64,000 nt of DNA from DATAEG01 sp963703085 (GCA_963703085.1 OY969789.1:2852001-2916000); one strand, 5' to 3'; shown: positions 35,693 to 44,568, counted from the first letter of the stretch. Numbers and translations: made by a program. The notes: generated by a model not told the origin, from the sequence alone.

Positions 35693-36331
35693 GTGCAAAC
35701 CGAGCAATGCCCGCGCTGCGGCTCCGGATTGTCCGGCGGCCCGGTCACCACCGCCGGTACCGCGCGGCGCTGCGAACGGCACGGCCCGGTACCGCCGCTG
35801 CGCGTGCTCGAGCACGTCGGACCCGCCGGCGTGGCCCGGCTGTGCGAGGCTGCCGGGGTCCCTGTCTGGGTGCCCGATCCGTTCCCGGGCGGCTGGAAGC
35901 ACGGCGGTGGCGCACTGGTCGGCGACGACGTCTCGGCCGCGGTGGCCGTCGCCTTCACGGTGAGCAGCCCGTGGGGAGGCCCGGGTGAGCTGGTACTGGT
36001 CGCCGAGGAGTCGGCGGTCGGGCTCGGCGCCGCGCTGGCCGCGGTGCCCGGTGCCGACGACCCGGAAACCGTCGATATCGGTGCGTTCACCCGCACCGCG
36101 CCGCACGCGAAGATCACTGCGGAGGGCCGGCCCACGGTGCTGTGGTCGGTGCCTGCTGCGGCCGACCGCGGCGCATATGTCGGCGAGGCGGCCGGTGTGC
36201 TGCTCTGGGTCATCGGGTTCCCAGAAGAGGTCGCCTACCTCGTCCATGAGGATCTGCAGCTTGCCGATGCCAGGGTGCGCCCGCCCCGCGAGCTGCCGAG
36301 CGGTGCGCCCAGCCGCCGGCTCCGTCCGTAG
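35693..36331 (+). CDS. DUF6758-like conserved protein with CPRCG zinc motif
   Basis: 212 residues. The N-terminus has CPRCGSGLSG (6-15) and a later Cys-His (RRCERHG), which together could bind zinc. The rest is soluble alpha/beta with GWKHGGGALVGDDV and a C-terminal EEVAYLVHEDLQLADARV. It matches a family common in actinomycetes next to a small membrane protein, a PH-domain protein and a PHP phosphoesterase, the same order as here. Function unknown. Confidence 0.75.
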   Translation: MQTEQCPRCGSGLSGGPVTTAGTARRCERHGPVPPLRVLEHVGPAGVARLCEAAGVPVWVPDPFPGGWKHGGGALVGDDVSAAVAVAFTVSSPWGGPGELVLVAEESAVGLGAALAAVPGADDPETVDIGAFTRTAPHAKITAEGRPTVLWSVPAAADRGAYVGEAAGVLLWVIGFPEEVAYLVHEDLQLADARVRPPRELPSGAPSRRLRP

Positions 36332-36448
36332 CCCGAGCCCGGAGCGGCGGCGTGGCATCCCCGCTGGGCGAGCTCCGTGCGATAGGAACTTAGGACGACT
36401 GCCCGCTACGAACCGTCGGGCGGGCAGCTGACGTGAAGGGATAACACG

Positions 36449-36607
36449 ATGGACACCAAGAAGGTGGTCGGAATCGTGTTCGTCATCTTCGTGATCTTCT
36501 TCATCGTCCAGTCACCCGGCGACGCGGCCGACGTCGCCCGGCACATCGGACACGGCATGGCGCACATGTTCGATCGCCTCTCGGAGTTCGTCAAGAACAT
36601 CAGCTGA
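36449..36607 (+). CDS. Small single-pass membrane protein (52 residues)
   Basis: ATG 36449 follows GAAGGG (36435-36440). The protein is MDTKK, then a long hydrophobic helix (VVGIVFVIFVIFFIVQ), then an amphipathic second helix rich in Asp, Arg and His, ending RLSEFVKNIS. It has coding-like composition, sits 3 nt before the PH-domain gene, and is likely co-transcribed and conserved with it. It may be a regulatory micropeptide of the membrane; no function is known. Confidence 0.7.
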   Translation: MDTKKVVGIVFVIFVIFFIVQSPGDAADVARHIGHGMAHMFDRLSEFVKNIS

Positions 36608-36610
36608 GCC

Positions 36611-37153
36611 ATGCCTGACGTCGACAGCTACCTGCTGCCCACCGAGCGGGCGGTCTCCATCGCCAGACGGCACTGGGCCGTGCTCATGCCGCACTGGCTG
36701 CAGGCGGCTGCCGTGTGGGCTGCCTTCTTCGCGCTCATGTCGGTGAGCGACAACGGCTTCCTGGGATTGATGGCCGTGTGCTTCTTCCTCATCTCGGCCG
36801 GCTGGCTGGGCTGGGAAGCCGCCGAGTGGTACGTCGAGCAGTTCGCGGTCACGGACAAGCGGGTTCTGCTGCTCACCGGCCTCATTTGGAAGCGGCTGGC
36901 CATCATGCCGCTGAGCAAGGTCACCGACATGACCTACGAGCGATCGCCGGTGGGCCGCATCCTGGGCTACGGCACCTTTGTCATCGAGTCGGCCGGCCAG
37001 GACCAGGCGCTGAGCCGGATCGACTTCGTCAACCATCCCGACGAGCTCTATCGGCTGATCTCGACCGAGCTGTTCGGTCGCAGCGCCGCCGTCGACGAGG
37101 ACGAGCTGCCCGCGCGGCCGGCGCCGACCGACCGGCTGCCTCGGTTGCGATGA
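36611..37153 (+). CDS. Membrane PH-like domain protein (bPH_2, YdbS-like)
   Basis: 180 residues. Two transmembrane helices (about 29-45 and 48-65) are followed by a bacterial pleckstrin-homology-like domain (about 70-150) beginning EQFAVTDKRVLLLTGLIWKRLAIMPLSKVTDM and including GYGTFVIESAGQDQ. Such proteins are membrane-associated oligomers of unknown role. It follows the 52-residue membrane protein by 3 nt and precedes the PHP gene by 13 nt, an evident operon. Confidence 0.85.
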   Translation: MPDVDSYLLPTERAVSIARRHWAVLMPHWLQAAAVWAAFFALMSVSDNGFLGLMAVCFFLISAGWLGWEAAEWYVEQFAVTDKRVLLLTGLIWKRLAIMPLSKVTDMTYERSPVGRILGYGTFVIESAGQDQALSRIDFVNHPDELYRLISTELFGRSAAVDEDELPARPAPTDRLPRLR

Positions 37154-37166
37154 CATCCACCTCCAG

Positions 37167-38018
37167 ATGACCATCGACCTGCACACGCACAGCACCGCCT
37201 CCGACGGAACCGATCCGCCCGCTGACCTCATCGCAGCGGCCGCGGCCCAGGGTGTCCGCGTGCTGGGCCTCACCGACCACGACACCACCGCCGGGTGGGC
37301 CGAGGCACTCGCCGCGCTGCCCGCCGGCATGACGTTGGTGCCAGGGCTGGAGCTGTCCTGTGTGTGGGACGGCGCGGGCGCCCCGATCAGCTTGCACCTG
37401 CTCGGGTATCTGCCCGATCCGCAGGACGCTGCGCTCAGCGGCGCACTGGCTGCGCTGCGGCAAAGCCGGCTGCACCGCGGCGAGTCCATCGTGGATCTGC
37501 TGGCTGCTGACGGGCTGCCCATCACCTGGGCGCAGGTGCAACGCTTCGCCGCCGGCGGGACGGTGGGCCGCCCGCACGTCGCCCGCGCCCTCGTGGAGTC
37601 CGGCGTGGTGGGCAGCGTCACCGAGGCATTCGCCGAACTGCTCAGCTCCCGATCGCGGTACTACGTCCGCAAGCAGGACATCCCGATCCGTGCGGGCATC
37701 GCGCTGGTGCTCGGTGCCGGTGGCGTCCCGGCGTTCGCGCATCCGTTGGCCCGCCGCCGCGGCCGGGTGCTGACCGACGAGCAGGTCAGCGCGCTGGCCG
37801 CGGCCGGTCTGGCGGCCATCGAGGTCGACCATCCGGATCACACGGCCGAGGACCGGGCGCATCTGGCCGGGCTGGCCGGCGAGCTCGGGCTCATCCCGCT
37901 CGGCTCATCGGACTATCACGGCACGAACAAGCCGACCCCGCTGGCCGAGTGCACCACCAGCCGGCAGTCGTTGGATGCGCTGCTCGCCCGGGCCCGGGAT
38001 CCCGGGCTGCTCGGTTGA
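37167..38018 (+). CDS. PHP-domain metal-dependent phosphoesterase
   Basis: 283 residues, the YciV/TrpH-like PHP family. Metal-ligand motifs in order: DLHTHSTASDG (4-14), LTDHDTT (about 36-42), GLELSC (about 60), FAHPLA (about 193) and GSSDYHG (about 248). Homologues are 5'-3' exonucleases acting on short RNA or on 3',5'-bisphosphonucleotides. Last gene of the operon beginning with the DUF6758-like or the 52-residue gene. Confidence 0.88.
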   Translation: MTIDLHTHSTASDGTDPPADLIAAAAAQGVRVLGLTDHDTTAGWAEALAALPAGMTLVPGLELSCVWDGAGAPISLHLLGYLPDPQDAALSGALAALRQSRLHRGESIVDLLAADGLPITWAQVQRFAAGGTVGRPHVARALVESGVVGSVTEAFAELLSSRSRYYVRKQDIPIRAGIALVLGAGGVPAFAHPLARRRGRVLTDEQVSALAAAGLAAIEVDHPDHTAEDRAHLAGLAGELGLIPLGSSDYHGTNKPTPLAECTTSRQSLDALLARARDPGLLG

Positions 38019-38056
38019 GCGGTGCCCATGCGCCGGTGAGTAGTGGCCGGGTCAGG

Positions 38057-38062
38057 TACGGT
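38057..38062 (+). promoter_or_regulatory. -10 box of the Gly-rich protein gene
   Basis: TACGGT ends 7 nt before ATG 38070 and supports that start over the in-frame GTG at 38043. Confidence 0.4.
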
Positions 38063-38069
38063 CGGCCAG

Positions 38070-39362
38070 ATGCGCTGGCTGTCGGGCTTACTGGCACTGC
38101 TCGGCGCGATCCTGTTGCTGGCTCCCGGTGCTGCCGCGGCCACCCCGTTCGACGACGCGGCGCGGAGCCTGCAGAACTCGGCGGTCTACCTGCAGTCCGG
38201 CGCGACGAATGGTTACGGCAAGACTGTCACCGTCGACTCCGCAGCCGTCAGTGACGCGTTCGGCACCACCATCAAGGTGGCCATCTTCGCTGAGGGCACC
38301 ACCGTGGGCGCCGCTGTCCCTGCCGTCTCCGCGACTCTGCCCGGCCAGGACGTCCTGGTGGTGTTCGTCGGCAGCAAGTTTGCCGTCACCAACAATTGCG
38401 GCAACCAACTGCCGGTCATCCGCAAGCAGGTCGACGCGCACCTGAGCGAGTTGCGCGCCGGCGACTACACCGCGACGCTGGTCGCCTTCGGCCGGGAAGC
38501 GACCAGGTGCTCGGCCACCGCCGACAGCGGGACGCGTTCCGGAGCGGGATCGGCCGGGGATTCGTCCGCACACACGGGAAGGACCGTCGCGTTGGTGATC
38601 GGAGTGATTCTTCTCGTGGCGATCGTGGTGATCGCCGGATACGTGTGGAGCCGGCGGCGGCGCACCCGCCAGCAACTCGCCGATGCGCGGGCGGCAGTGA
38701 CGCCGTACTACGACCGGCTGGCCAGTGAGGTCGGCTCCCTGCACCCGGGCGACAATGCCACCGCGCGGCAGGCGTTGGCGGACGCCTCGGAACGGTTCAC
38801 CTCGGCCGGCTCTCAAATGGCGTCGGCGAACTCCGCGGCCAGCTGGGCCGCCGTGCGCCGCACCGTGCTGGAAGGGCTGCAGGCCAGCCAGACGGCGCGC
38901 CGGGCGCTGGGCATCGATCCCGGCCCGGCCCTGCCGCCGATCGATGAACCGCGCGGCGAGCAGCTTGACCGGGAGCGCACCGTGCAGGTCCAGGGCAACG
39001 AGTACCGGGGCTACCCGGAGTACACCCCCGGCGCGCCTTACTACTACGCCGGCGGCGGCGGATATCTCGGCGGCTGGTACACCTTCCCCTTCTGGGAAAC
39101 GATGCTGATCGGCTCGATGATCGGTGGCGGGTGGGGTGACGGCGGGTACGGCGCCGGTTACGACACCGGCTACTCCAGTGGCTACGACGCGGCGCAGGAC
39201 TCCGCGGACGTTTCCGGGGACGGCGGCGGCGACGGTGCCGGCACCGACTTCAGCGGCGGCGACTTCAGCGGCGGCGGCGATTTCGGCGGCGGCGACTTCA
39301 GCGGCGGCGACTTCAGCGGCGGCGATTTCGGCGGCGGCGGAAGTGACAGTGGCGGGTTCTAG
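38070..39362 (+). CDS. Surface membrane protein with TPM-like ectodomain and Gly-Asp-Phe-Ser repeat tail
   Basis: 430 residues. Signal peptide MRWLSGLLALLGAILLLAPGAAAA (cleavage near 25), an extracytoplasmic TPM/YgcG-like region (about 26-165), one transmembrane helix (about 180-200), a helical cytoplasmic segment (about 205-300), a Tyr/Gly-rich stretch, and a C-terminal low-complexity tail of FSGGD units. Overall layout recalls YgcG-type proteins, which also end in Gly/Ser/Phe-rich tails. Function unknown. ATG 38070 is chosen for the signal peptide and the -10 box. Confidence 0.78.
   Translation: MRWLSGLLALLGAILLLAPGAAAATPFDDAARSLQNSAVYLQSGATNGYGKTVTVDSAAVSDAFGTTIKVAIFAEGTTVGAAVPAVSATLPGQDVLVVFVGSKFAVTNNCGNQLPVIRKQVDAHLSELRAGDYTATLVAFGREATRCSATADSGTRSGAGSAGDSSAHTGRTVALVIGVILLVAIVVIAGYVWSRRRRTRQQLADARAAVTPYYDRLASEVGSLHPGDNATARQALADASERFTSAGSQMASANSAASWAAVRRTVLEGLQASQTARRALGIDPGPALPPIDEPRGEQLDRERTVQVQGNEYRGYPEYTPGAPYYYAGGGGYLGGWYTFPFWETMLIGSMIGGGWGDGGYGAGYDTGYSSGYDAAQDSADVSGDGGGDGAGTDFSGGDFSGGGDFGGGDFSGGDFSGGDFGGGGSDSGGF
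39246..39341 (+). repeat. Tandem 15-bp-type repeat coding for FSGGD units
   Basis: Degenerate repeats of GGCGGCGACTTCAGC and the variant GGCGGCGATTTC, about six units, at the 3' end of the preceding gene. Unit count could vary by slippage. Confidence 0.8.
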
Positions 39363-39371
39363 GCTCGGGCG

Positions 39372-40217
39372 GTGAGTGAGAGCCCCGACGTGCTGCCGCT
39401 GACCGGGTTACGCCGGTTGTTCGCCTGCACGCCGTCCCGGCTGGCCGCGTTCGACTGTCCGCGCCGGTACCGCTTCACGTATCTGGAGCGGCCGATGCCG
39501 CCGAAGGGTCCGCCCTGGGCACACAACACCCTGGGCGCCATCGTGCACCTGGCGTTGCACCGGTGGTGGTCGCTGCCGCGCGAGCAGCGCACCCCCGAGC
39601 AGGGCGCCGGCCTGGTGGAACGTCACTGGACCAGCGACGGGTTCCGCGACGTGGCGCAGTCGGCACAGTGGCGTGCGGTAGCGCAGCAGTGGGTGGCCGG
39701 TTACCTCGTCGGCGTCGACCCGGACACCGAGCCGATCGGGGTGGAGCGCACGATCGCGACGCGGACCGAACGCCTGGCCGTCTCCGGCCGGGCCGACCGC
39801 ATCGACGATCGGGCCGGCGAGCTCGTCGTGGTCGACTACAAGACCGGCCGGCACGTGCCGGACGCAGCGGACACCCGCGGCTCGCTCGCTCTCGCGCTGT
39901 ACGCGCTGGCCACCAGCAGGGTGTTCCGCCGCCGGTCGCGCACCGTGGAGCTGCATCACCTGCCCACCGCGACGGTGACCGCGTTCACCCATACCGACGA
40001 AAGCATCGCCCGGCAGGTCAGCCGCGCCGAAGCCACCGCAGAGGACATCGTGTCGGCCACCGACACGCTGGCCGGCGGTGCGCATCCCGACGAGGTCTTC
40101 CCGCCGCAGCCCGGCCCGTCGTGCTCGTGGTGCGACTTCCGGCGGCACTGCCCGGAAGGCCGCCGCGCAGCTCCCGACCGCGACCCGTGGGCGGCGCTGG
40201 CCGACCTCGAGCACTGA
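39372..40217 (+). CDS. RecB family (Cas4/AddB-like) PD-(D/E)XK nuclease
   Basis: 281 residues. Nuclease core GRADRID then LVVVDYKTG (about 138-158), the PD-(D/E)XK motifs. One cysteine near the N-terminus (Cys29, FDCPRRYRF) and three at the C-terminus (C250-SW-C253-DFRRH-C259) form the 4Fe-4S pattern of AddB/Cas4 nucleases. No cas genes are near, so it is a general DNA-repair type; M. tuberculosis has a comparable orphan. The start is GTG 39372: TAGGCT (39360-39365), overlapping the previous stop codon, is 6 nt upstream. Confidence 0.88.
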   Translation: MSESPDVLPLTGLRRLFACTPSRLAAFDCPRRYRFTYLERPMPPKGPPWAHNTLGAIVHLALHRWWSLPREQRTPEQGAGLVERHWTSDGFRDVAQSAQWRAVAQQWVAGYLVGVDPDTEPIGVERTIATRTERLAVSGRADRIDDRAGELVVVDYKTGRHVPDAADTRGSLALALYALATSRVFRRRSRTVELHHLPTATVTAFTHTDESIARQVSRAEATAEDIVSATDTLAGGAHPDEVFPPQPGPSCSWCDFRRHCPEGRRAAPDRDPWAALADLEH

Positions 40218-40227
40218 CGGCGAGCCG

Positions 40228-41493
40228 CTACTTCAGCACCGTCGTCGAGGTCCCGCCGGCCAGGAAACCGGAGCCGAGCCGGTCCAGCTGGTTAGCGCCC
40301 TGTGTCGACGGCCCGGCGTACGTCTTCGTGGGTTTACCGGTCGCACTCGAGAGCAAGCCGACGCCCTGCGTCGATGTCGTGAACACGGTCTGGCCGTTGT
40401 CGTCGCCGATGGTCGGCAGGGTGCGCAGCGACGTCGACCAGAGCATGGCGGCACCGCTCAGGGACAGTGCGTAACAGGTTCCGCCCACCAGCAAGAGCTC
40501 TTCCTGCGGAAGGGCCAGCCGGGTGATCGCAGCGCCCGGGTCGGCGGAGGGCGAGAGTCGCAGGGTGCCCAGCTGCTTGCCGTTGGCGCGGTTGTAGGTG
40601 ATCAGTTCGTGCGTGGCCGGGTCGATCGCGGCGACGAAGTAGTCGGCGGTCGCCGGGATCGCCTTGTCGTTGGCCAGCGTCCAGAAGATGCGGTTGTGCG
40701 TGTCGTCGGTGCCCTGGTAGCGATCGCGCAGCAGCAGCTGGTAGACGCCGTTGCATTCCTGGCTGATGAGCACGCCCACGCTGCCGGCCACCATGTGCCG
40801 GATCAGGCAGCCGGTCGGTGCGGGGTAGCTCCAGTAGTCGTAGCCGCAGTTCGTCCCGGTCTCCGCCTTGCACGCCGCCGCGGAGATCGTCACGGCGTAG
40901 ATGCTGTCCTGGGTCCAGACGAACAGGGTGTCCGGCGTGACGACGACATTGGGATGATGGCCCAGCACCGGCTTCATGTTCTCGTCCAGGGCACGCTGCC
41001 AGGCCCGGGTGCCGGTGTCGGTGTCGAACGCGTCGATCTCGTTGCAGTTCCCGTCGCGTTCGAACATGGCAAGGGTTTTGCCCTGCTCCTGGGCTACCTG
41101 GCAGATCGAGCTGTTGGTGCGGGTGTAGCTCCAGGTGACGGCGCCGGTCAGCGCGTTGCGTCCGGACACCGTGTGCGTCGAGTAGGTGATCACGGTGCCG
41201 TCGTGAAACGGCTCACCGATTGCCGTGGCGTCGCCGGTGCGCCACGCCAGCTGCAGCGGGCTGGAGATCGGCGCGGTGTCGACCGCGGGGGGCACCTGGC
41301 GCGCCACGCTCAGGTGCGCGTTGTTGGCTTCGCCGGTGCTCCAGGCAATGGTGACGGCGGCGGCCACCACGACGGCTGCGACGGCCAGTGCGCTGCTGTA
41401 CCAGGCCCACCACCGGCGACGCCGGGCCGCAAAAGCGCTCAGCACGTCGTCACGGGAGCGAGCCCGCTCGCGGCGAACCAGAGCGCGGGGCAT
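40228..41493 (-). CDS. Membrane-anchored PQQ-like beta-propeller protein (Rv3212-like)
   Basis: 421 residues. A basic cytoplasmic N-terminus, one transmembrane helix (about 30-50), then an extracytoplasmic WD/PQQ-like propeller of repeated strands (FHDGTVITYSTHTVSGRNALTG is one blade; AFDTDTGTRAWQRAL another). Several cysteines (SSICQ, GNCNE, AACKAETGTNCG, TGCL) suggest disulfides. It occupies the place of M. tuberculosis Rv3212 beside rhlE and the function is unknown. A CATGAT box lies 6 nt before ATG 41493. Confidence 0.82.
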   Translation of the reverse strand: MPRALVRRERARSRDDVLSAFAARRRRWWAWYSSALAVAAVVVAAAVTIAWSTGEANNAHLSVARQVPPAVDTAPISSPLQLAWRTGDATAIGEPFHDGTVITYSTHTVSGRNALTGAVTWSYTRTNSSICQVAQEQGKTLAMFERDGNCNEIDAFDTDTGTRAWQRALDENMKPVLGHHPNVVVTPDTLFVWTQDSIYAVTISAAACKAETGTNCGYDYWSYPAPTGCLIRHMVAGSVGVLISQECNGVYQLLLRDRYQGTDDTHNRIFWTLANDKAIPATADYFVAAIDPATHELITYNRANGKQLGTLRLSPSADPGAAITRLALPQEELLLVGGTCYALSLSGAAMLWSTSLRTLPTIGDDNGQTVFTTSTQGVGLLSSATGKPTKTYAGPSTQGANQLDRLGSGFLAGGTSTTVLK

Positions 41494-41553
41494 CGCACCA
41501 TCATGGCTGATGGACCTCAGCGAGGTCGGCCGGGACGGGCGGGCAGCGCTGGG

Positions 41554-43281
41554 TTACTCGCCGGGCTGGTTCGCGGATCCGGCTTGCTGCGCGGCCTCTG
41601 CGCTGACCGGGCTGCCTGCGCGGGTGCGCCGACGCGCCCCGGAGCGGTGCCGACGGGCCTTGCCCGGTTCGCCGGAAGATTGATCGGCGGCGCGTTCCCG
41701 GCCGTTCGAGTTGCCCGAGCCGGTCGAGCCGGTGGAGCCTCCCGAGCCAGGACTGCCCGAGCCGGTTGACCTGCTGGGCTTGTCGCCGTCCCGGCCGGAG
41801 CTGCGCCGCCGAGGGCGATCGCCTGCGCTGCCGCCAGGACCACGGCTGGACCCGTGCCGGCCGACCGGACCGCCGAGGTCTTCTACCTGTTCGGCGCCCA
41901 GGCCTGCTCGGGTGCGATCGGCGTTCGGCAAAGTGGAGCCGGCGTCCTGCGGAATGTCCAGCTCGAGGTGAAGGTGTGCGGACGTGGAATAGGTCTCGGC
42001 CGGCTCGTGCATCGGCAGCTGCAGTTGGTCGCAGATCAGCTTCCAGCGCGGCAGGTCGTCCCAGTCGACGAGCGTGATGGCGGTGCCCGATGCCCCGGCC
42101 CGCGCGGTGCGACCGATGCGGTGCACGTAGATCTTTTCGTCCTCGGGGCACTGATAGTTCACGACATGGGTGACGCCCTCGACGTCCAGGCCGCGAGCCG
42201 CGACGTCGGTAGCCACCAGCACGTCGACCTTGCCGCTGCGGAAGGCCCGTAGCGCTTGTTCCCGGGCGCCCTGACCCAGGTCGCCGTGCACGGCGGCTGC
42301 GGCGAAACCGCGGCCGGCCAGATCGTCGGCTACCTTCTGAGCGGTGCGCTTCGTCCGGGTGAAGATCATCGTCAGGCCCCGGTCGCGGGCCTGCAGCACC
42401 CGAGCCAGCAGCTCGGTCTTGTCCATCGCGTGCGCCCGGTAGACGAACTGGTCGACATGCTCGATGGCCGGCTTGGTGGTGCTTCCTTCCGCCCGGATCT
42501 GTACCGGCTGGTTCATGAACTGCCGGGCCAGCGCGACGATCGGTCCGGGCATCGTCGCGGAGAACAGCATCGTCTGCCGCTGCTGCGGCAGGCTCGCCAT
42601 CAGCTTCTCGATGTCGGGGAGGAAGCCGAGGTCGAGCATCTCGTCGGCTTCGTCGAGGACCAGGATGCTCACTGCGCCCAGGACCAGGTGGCCCTGCTGC
42701 ATGAGGTCGAGCAACCGGCCCGGAGTGCCGACGACGACGTCGATACCACCGCGCAATGCTTCGATCTGTGGCTCGTAGGCCCGACCGCCGTAGATGGTGA
42801 GCACCTTGGCGCCGAGCTTCGCACCGGCCACGGCGAGATCACCGGAGACCTGCACGGCCAGTTCCCTGGTCGGTGCGATGACCAGCGCCTGCGGCGCCGC
42901 GCCTTTGGCCGAGGGCAGGGTCAGCCGGTTGAGCAACGGAACGCCGAAGCCGAGCGTCTTGCCGGTGCCGGTACGGGCCTGGCCGATCAGATCGGCGCCG
43001 CCGAGTGCGATCGGCAGCGTCATCTCCTGGATGGCGAAGGTGCGCACGATGCCCACCCCGGCCAACGCCTCGACGATGGCGGGCTTGATCGCGAACTCGG
43101 AGAACGCCGGGCTGTCCGGCTTCACCGGGGCAACCCCGGCGAGCGGTTCGATGTGGTCGCTCGCGTCGACGAGTCCGTCGACGGATGCCTCGGTATGCGC
43201 TTCTTCTGCTCCTGCGCCGGGCGGCATCACGGCTTCGGGCGCGGGATTGATGGCCGATTCCTCGGCGTGCTGGTCTGACAT
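41554..43281 (-). CDS. rhlE: DEAD-box RNA helicase RhlE-like
   Basis: ATP-dependent RNA unwinding, in ribosome assembly or mRNA turnover. 575 residues from ATG 43281. An acidic N-terminal extension (1-60), Q-motif FAIQEMTLPIAL, Walker A ARTGTGKT, PTRELA, DEAD box LDEADEMLD (about 207), SAT, and helicase C motifs TRGLD-equivalent AARGLDVEGV and HRIGRTARAG, followed by a long disordered Ser/Gly/Arg-rich tail (about 440-575) with GSGSPGSGG repeats. Start chosen for MSDQHAEESA; GAAGAGAG lies upstream. The 263-nt gap to the divergent ferritin-like gene leaves room for a long 5' leader, as often seen for autoregulated RNA helicases. Confidence 0.93.
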   Translation of the reverse strand: MSDQHAEESAINPAPEAVMPPGAGAEEAHTEASVDGLVDASDHIEPLAGVAPVKPDSPAFSEFAIKPAIVEALAGVGIVRTFAIQEMTLPIALGGADLIGQARTGTGKTLGFGVPLLNRLTLPSAKGAAPQALVIAPTRELAVQVSGDLAVAGAKLGAKVLTIYGGRAYEPQIEALRGGIDVVVGTPGRLLDLMQQGHLVLGAVSILVLDEADEMLDLGFLPDIEKLMASLPQQRQTMLFSATMPGPIVALARQFMNQPVQIRAEGSTTKPAIEHVDQFVYRAHAMDKTELLARVLQARDRGLTMIFTRTKRTAQKVADDLAGRGFAAAAVHGDLGQGAREQALRAFRSGKVDVLVATDVAARGLDVEGVTHVVNYQCPEDEKIYVHRIGRTARAGASGTAITLVDWDDLPRWKLICDQLQLPMHEPAETYSTSAHLHLELDIPQDAGSTLPNADRTRAGLGAEQVEDLGGPVGRHGSSRGPGGSAGDRPRRRSSGRDGDKPSRSTGSGSPGSGGSTGSTGSGNSNGRERAADQSSGEPGKARRHRSGARRRTRAGSPVSAEAAQQAGSANQPGE

Positions 43282-43544
43282 GTGCGGTTGTCTCTCTTCT
43301 ACTGCCGTCGCGGGCGCGAGACCGTCCGGTGACGTCCCGGATCTGCGTGCTCGCCGGCCACACCGGTTCGTTCCTCGGCGGGATCGTGGCGCACAGCGGT
43401 AGTGAGGTCGCGCGCAATTCTTCGTGATGGGCGGTGCCGAGTTCATTGCTGCCATCGGCGCGCCCGTCGTAGCCCACTCTACCCGTACCGGCGCCGGGTA
43501 GCCTTCGCACCGCCGACGCAGTCCATCGACGAGGGGATCCGCGC
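43282..43544. other. 263-nt divergent intergenic region
   Basis: Between rhlE and the ferritin-like gene. TAGCCT at about 43498-43503 is a possible -10 for the rightward gene. I saw no strong inverted repeat, no tRNA and no riboswitch-like fold by eye. Confidence 0.5.
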
Positions 43545-44195
43545 GTGACCGAGGTCGACACCGCTGCTCTGATCGACCTGCTCGGCGTGCTCGCCTACGG
43601 CGAACTCACCGCCTTCGACCGGCTCGCCGAAGACGCCCGGATGGCGCCCAGCCTGGCCGGGCGGGCTGCCCTGTCGCAGATGGCGGCCGTCGAGATGGGC
43701 CATTACGGCATGCTCACCGAGCGCATCGCTGAGCTGGGTGCCGACCCGTCCGAGGCGATGCTGCCGTTCGTGGCCGCGCTGGACGGGTTTCACGCCACGA
43801 CCCAGCCGACCACCTGGGCCGAAGGACTGGTCAAGGCCTACATCGGCGACGGGATGGCCGCGGACTTCTACCGCGAGGTCGCGCAGTACGTCGACCCGTC
43901 CACCCGGGAACTGGTCACCGCAGTGCTGGCCGACGGCGGGAATGCCGCCTTCGCGGTGCGCGAGGTGCGGGCCGTCATCGACGCCGATCCCACCCAGGCC
44001 GGCCGGTTGTCACTCTGGGGACGGCGGTTGGTGGGTGAGGCGATCAGTCAAGCCCAGCACGTTGCCGCCGAGCGGGATGCGCTGGCGATGCTGATCGTGC
44101 GCGGGACCGGCAACCTGGCCGGTGTCGGCGCACTGATCACCCGGATCACCGACAAGCACGGCGAACGGATGCAGAACCTCGGCTTGCAGGGCTGA
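43545..44195 (+). CDS. Ferritin-like fold protein (MiaE-type, Rv3210c-like)
   Basis: 216 residues, all helical. Pattern of a di-iron four-helix bundle: Glu20 region (LAYGELTAFDRL), E50-x-x-H53 (AVEMGHYGML), a third helix with GDGMAADFYREVAQY, and the C-terminal helix with AISQAQHVAAERD. This matches the ferritin-like/MiaE_2 family; whether it hydroxylates tRNA or stores iron is not known. GTG 43545. It lies beside rhlE and DUF3107, as in M. tuberculosis Rv3208A-Rv3211. Confidence 0.85.
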   Translation: MTEVDTAALIDLLGVLAYGELTAFDRLAEDARMAPSLAGRAALSQMAAVEMGHYGMLTERIAELGADPSEAMLPFVAALDGFHATTQPTTWAEGLVKAYIGDGMAADFYREVAQYVDPSTRELVTAVLADGGNAAFAVREVRAVIDADPTQAGRLSLWGRRLVGEAISQAQHVAAERDALAMLIVRGTGNLAGVGALITRITDKHGERMQNLGLQG

Positions 44196-44232
44196 CCGAG
44201 CCGGCGCGGCGACTGTCCGGACCGACCAGCGA

Positions 44233-44457
44233 CTAGCTGGCGGCGAAGCCGACCCGGCGCTGGTCGGCCTGGGCGATCTCGACGTAGGCGACGATGCCGG
44301 CCGGTACTACAACTCGGCGACCGTGATTGTCGGTCAGCGTCAGCACGGAGCCGTCCTTGAGGGCGGCGTCGACGAGCTGCTGCACCTCGTCCTGGGTCTG
44401 GTCGCTGTCGACCACGAGTTCCCGGGGCGTGTGCTGCACGCCGATCCTGACCTCCAC
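44233..44457 (-). CDS. DUF3107 protein (Rv3208A/TB9.4-like)
   Basis: 74 residues beginning MEVRIGVQHTPRELVVDSDQ, with the family pattern through DGSVLTLTDNHGRRVVVPAG and ending with RRVGFAAS. DUF3107 proteins are small, abundant and of unknown function in actinomycetes. GTG 44457 follows GGGAGGC. Located downstream of the TetR gene on the same strand with 111 nt between, so co-transcription is possible. Confidence 0.92.
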   Translation of the reverse strand: MEVRIGVQHTPRELVVDSDQTQDEVQQLVDAALKDGSVLTLTDNHGRRVVVPAGIVAYVEIAQADQRRVGFAAS

Positions 44458-44568
44458 GCGGTGCCTCCCATGGCTCGCCCCGTCGCAGCGCTGGCGCGTG
44501 CCATCAGGGTTGTCTCGATCGTATTCACTCGGGCCGGGCGAGGGCCGGACCAGGGTTCTGCTGTCGGC

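Noticed and set aside
39246..39341. CRISPR-like repeats
   Set aside because: Units are short, contiguous and coding, with no spacers and no cas genes.
39372..40217. Cas4 of a CRISPR system
   Set aside because: Nuclease pattern fits, but there are no cas1, cas2 or repeats; an orphan RecB-family nuclease is more likely.
40078..41769. 563-residue frame opposite the PQQ-like gene
   Set aside because: Antisense shadow running across two genes without a start signal.
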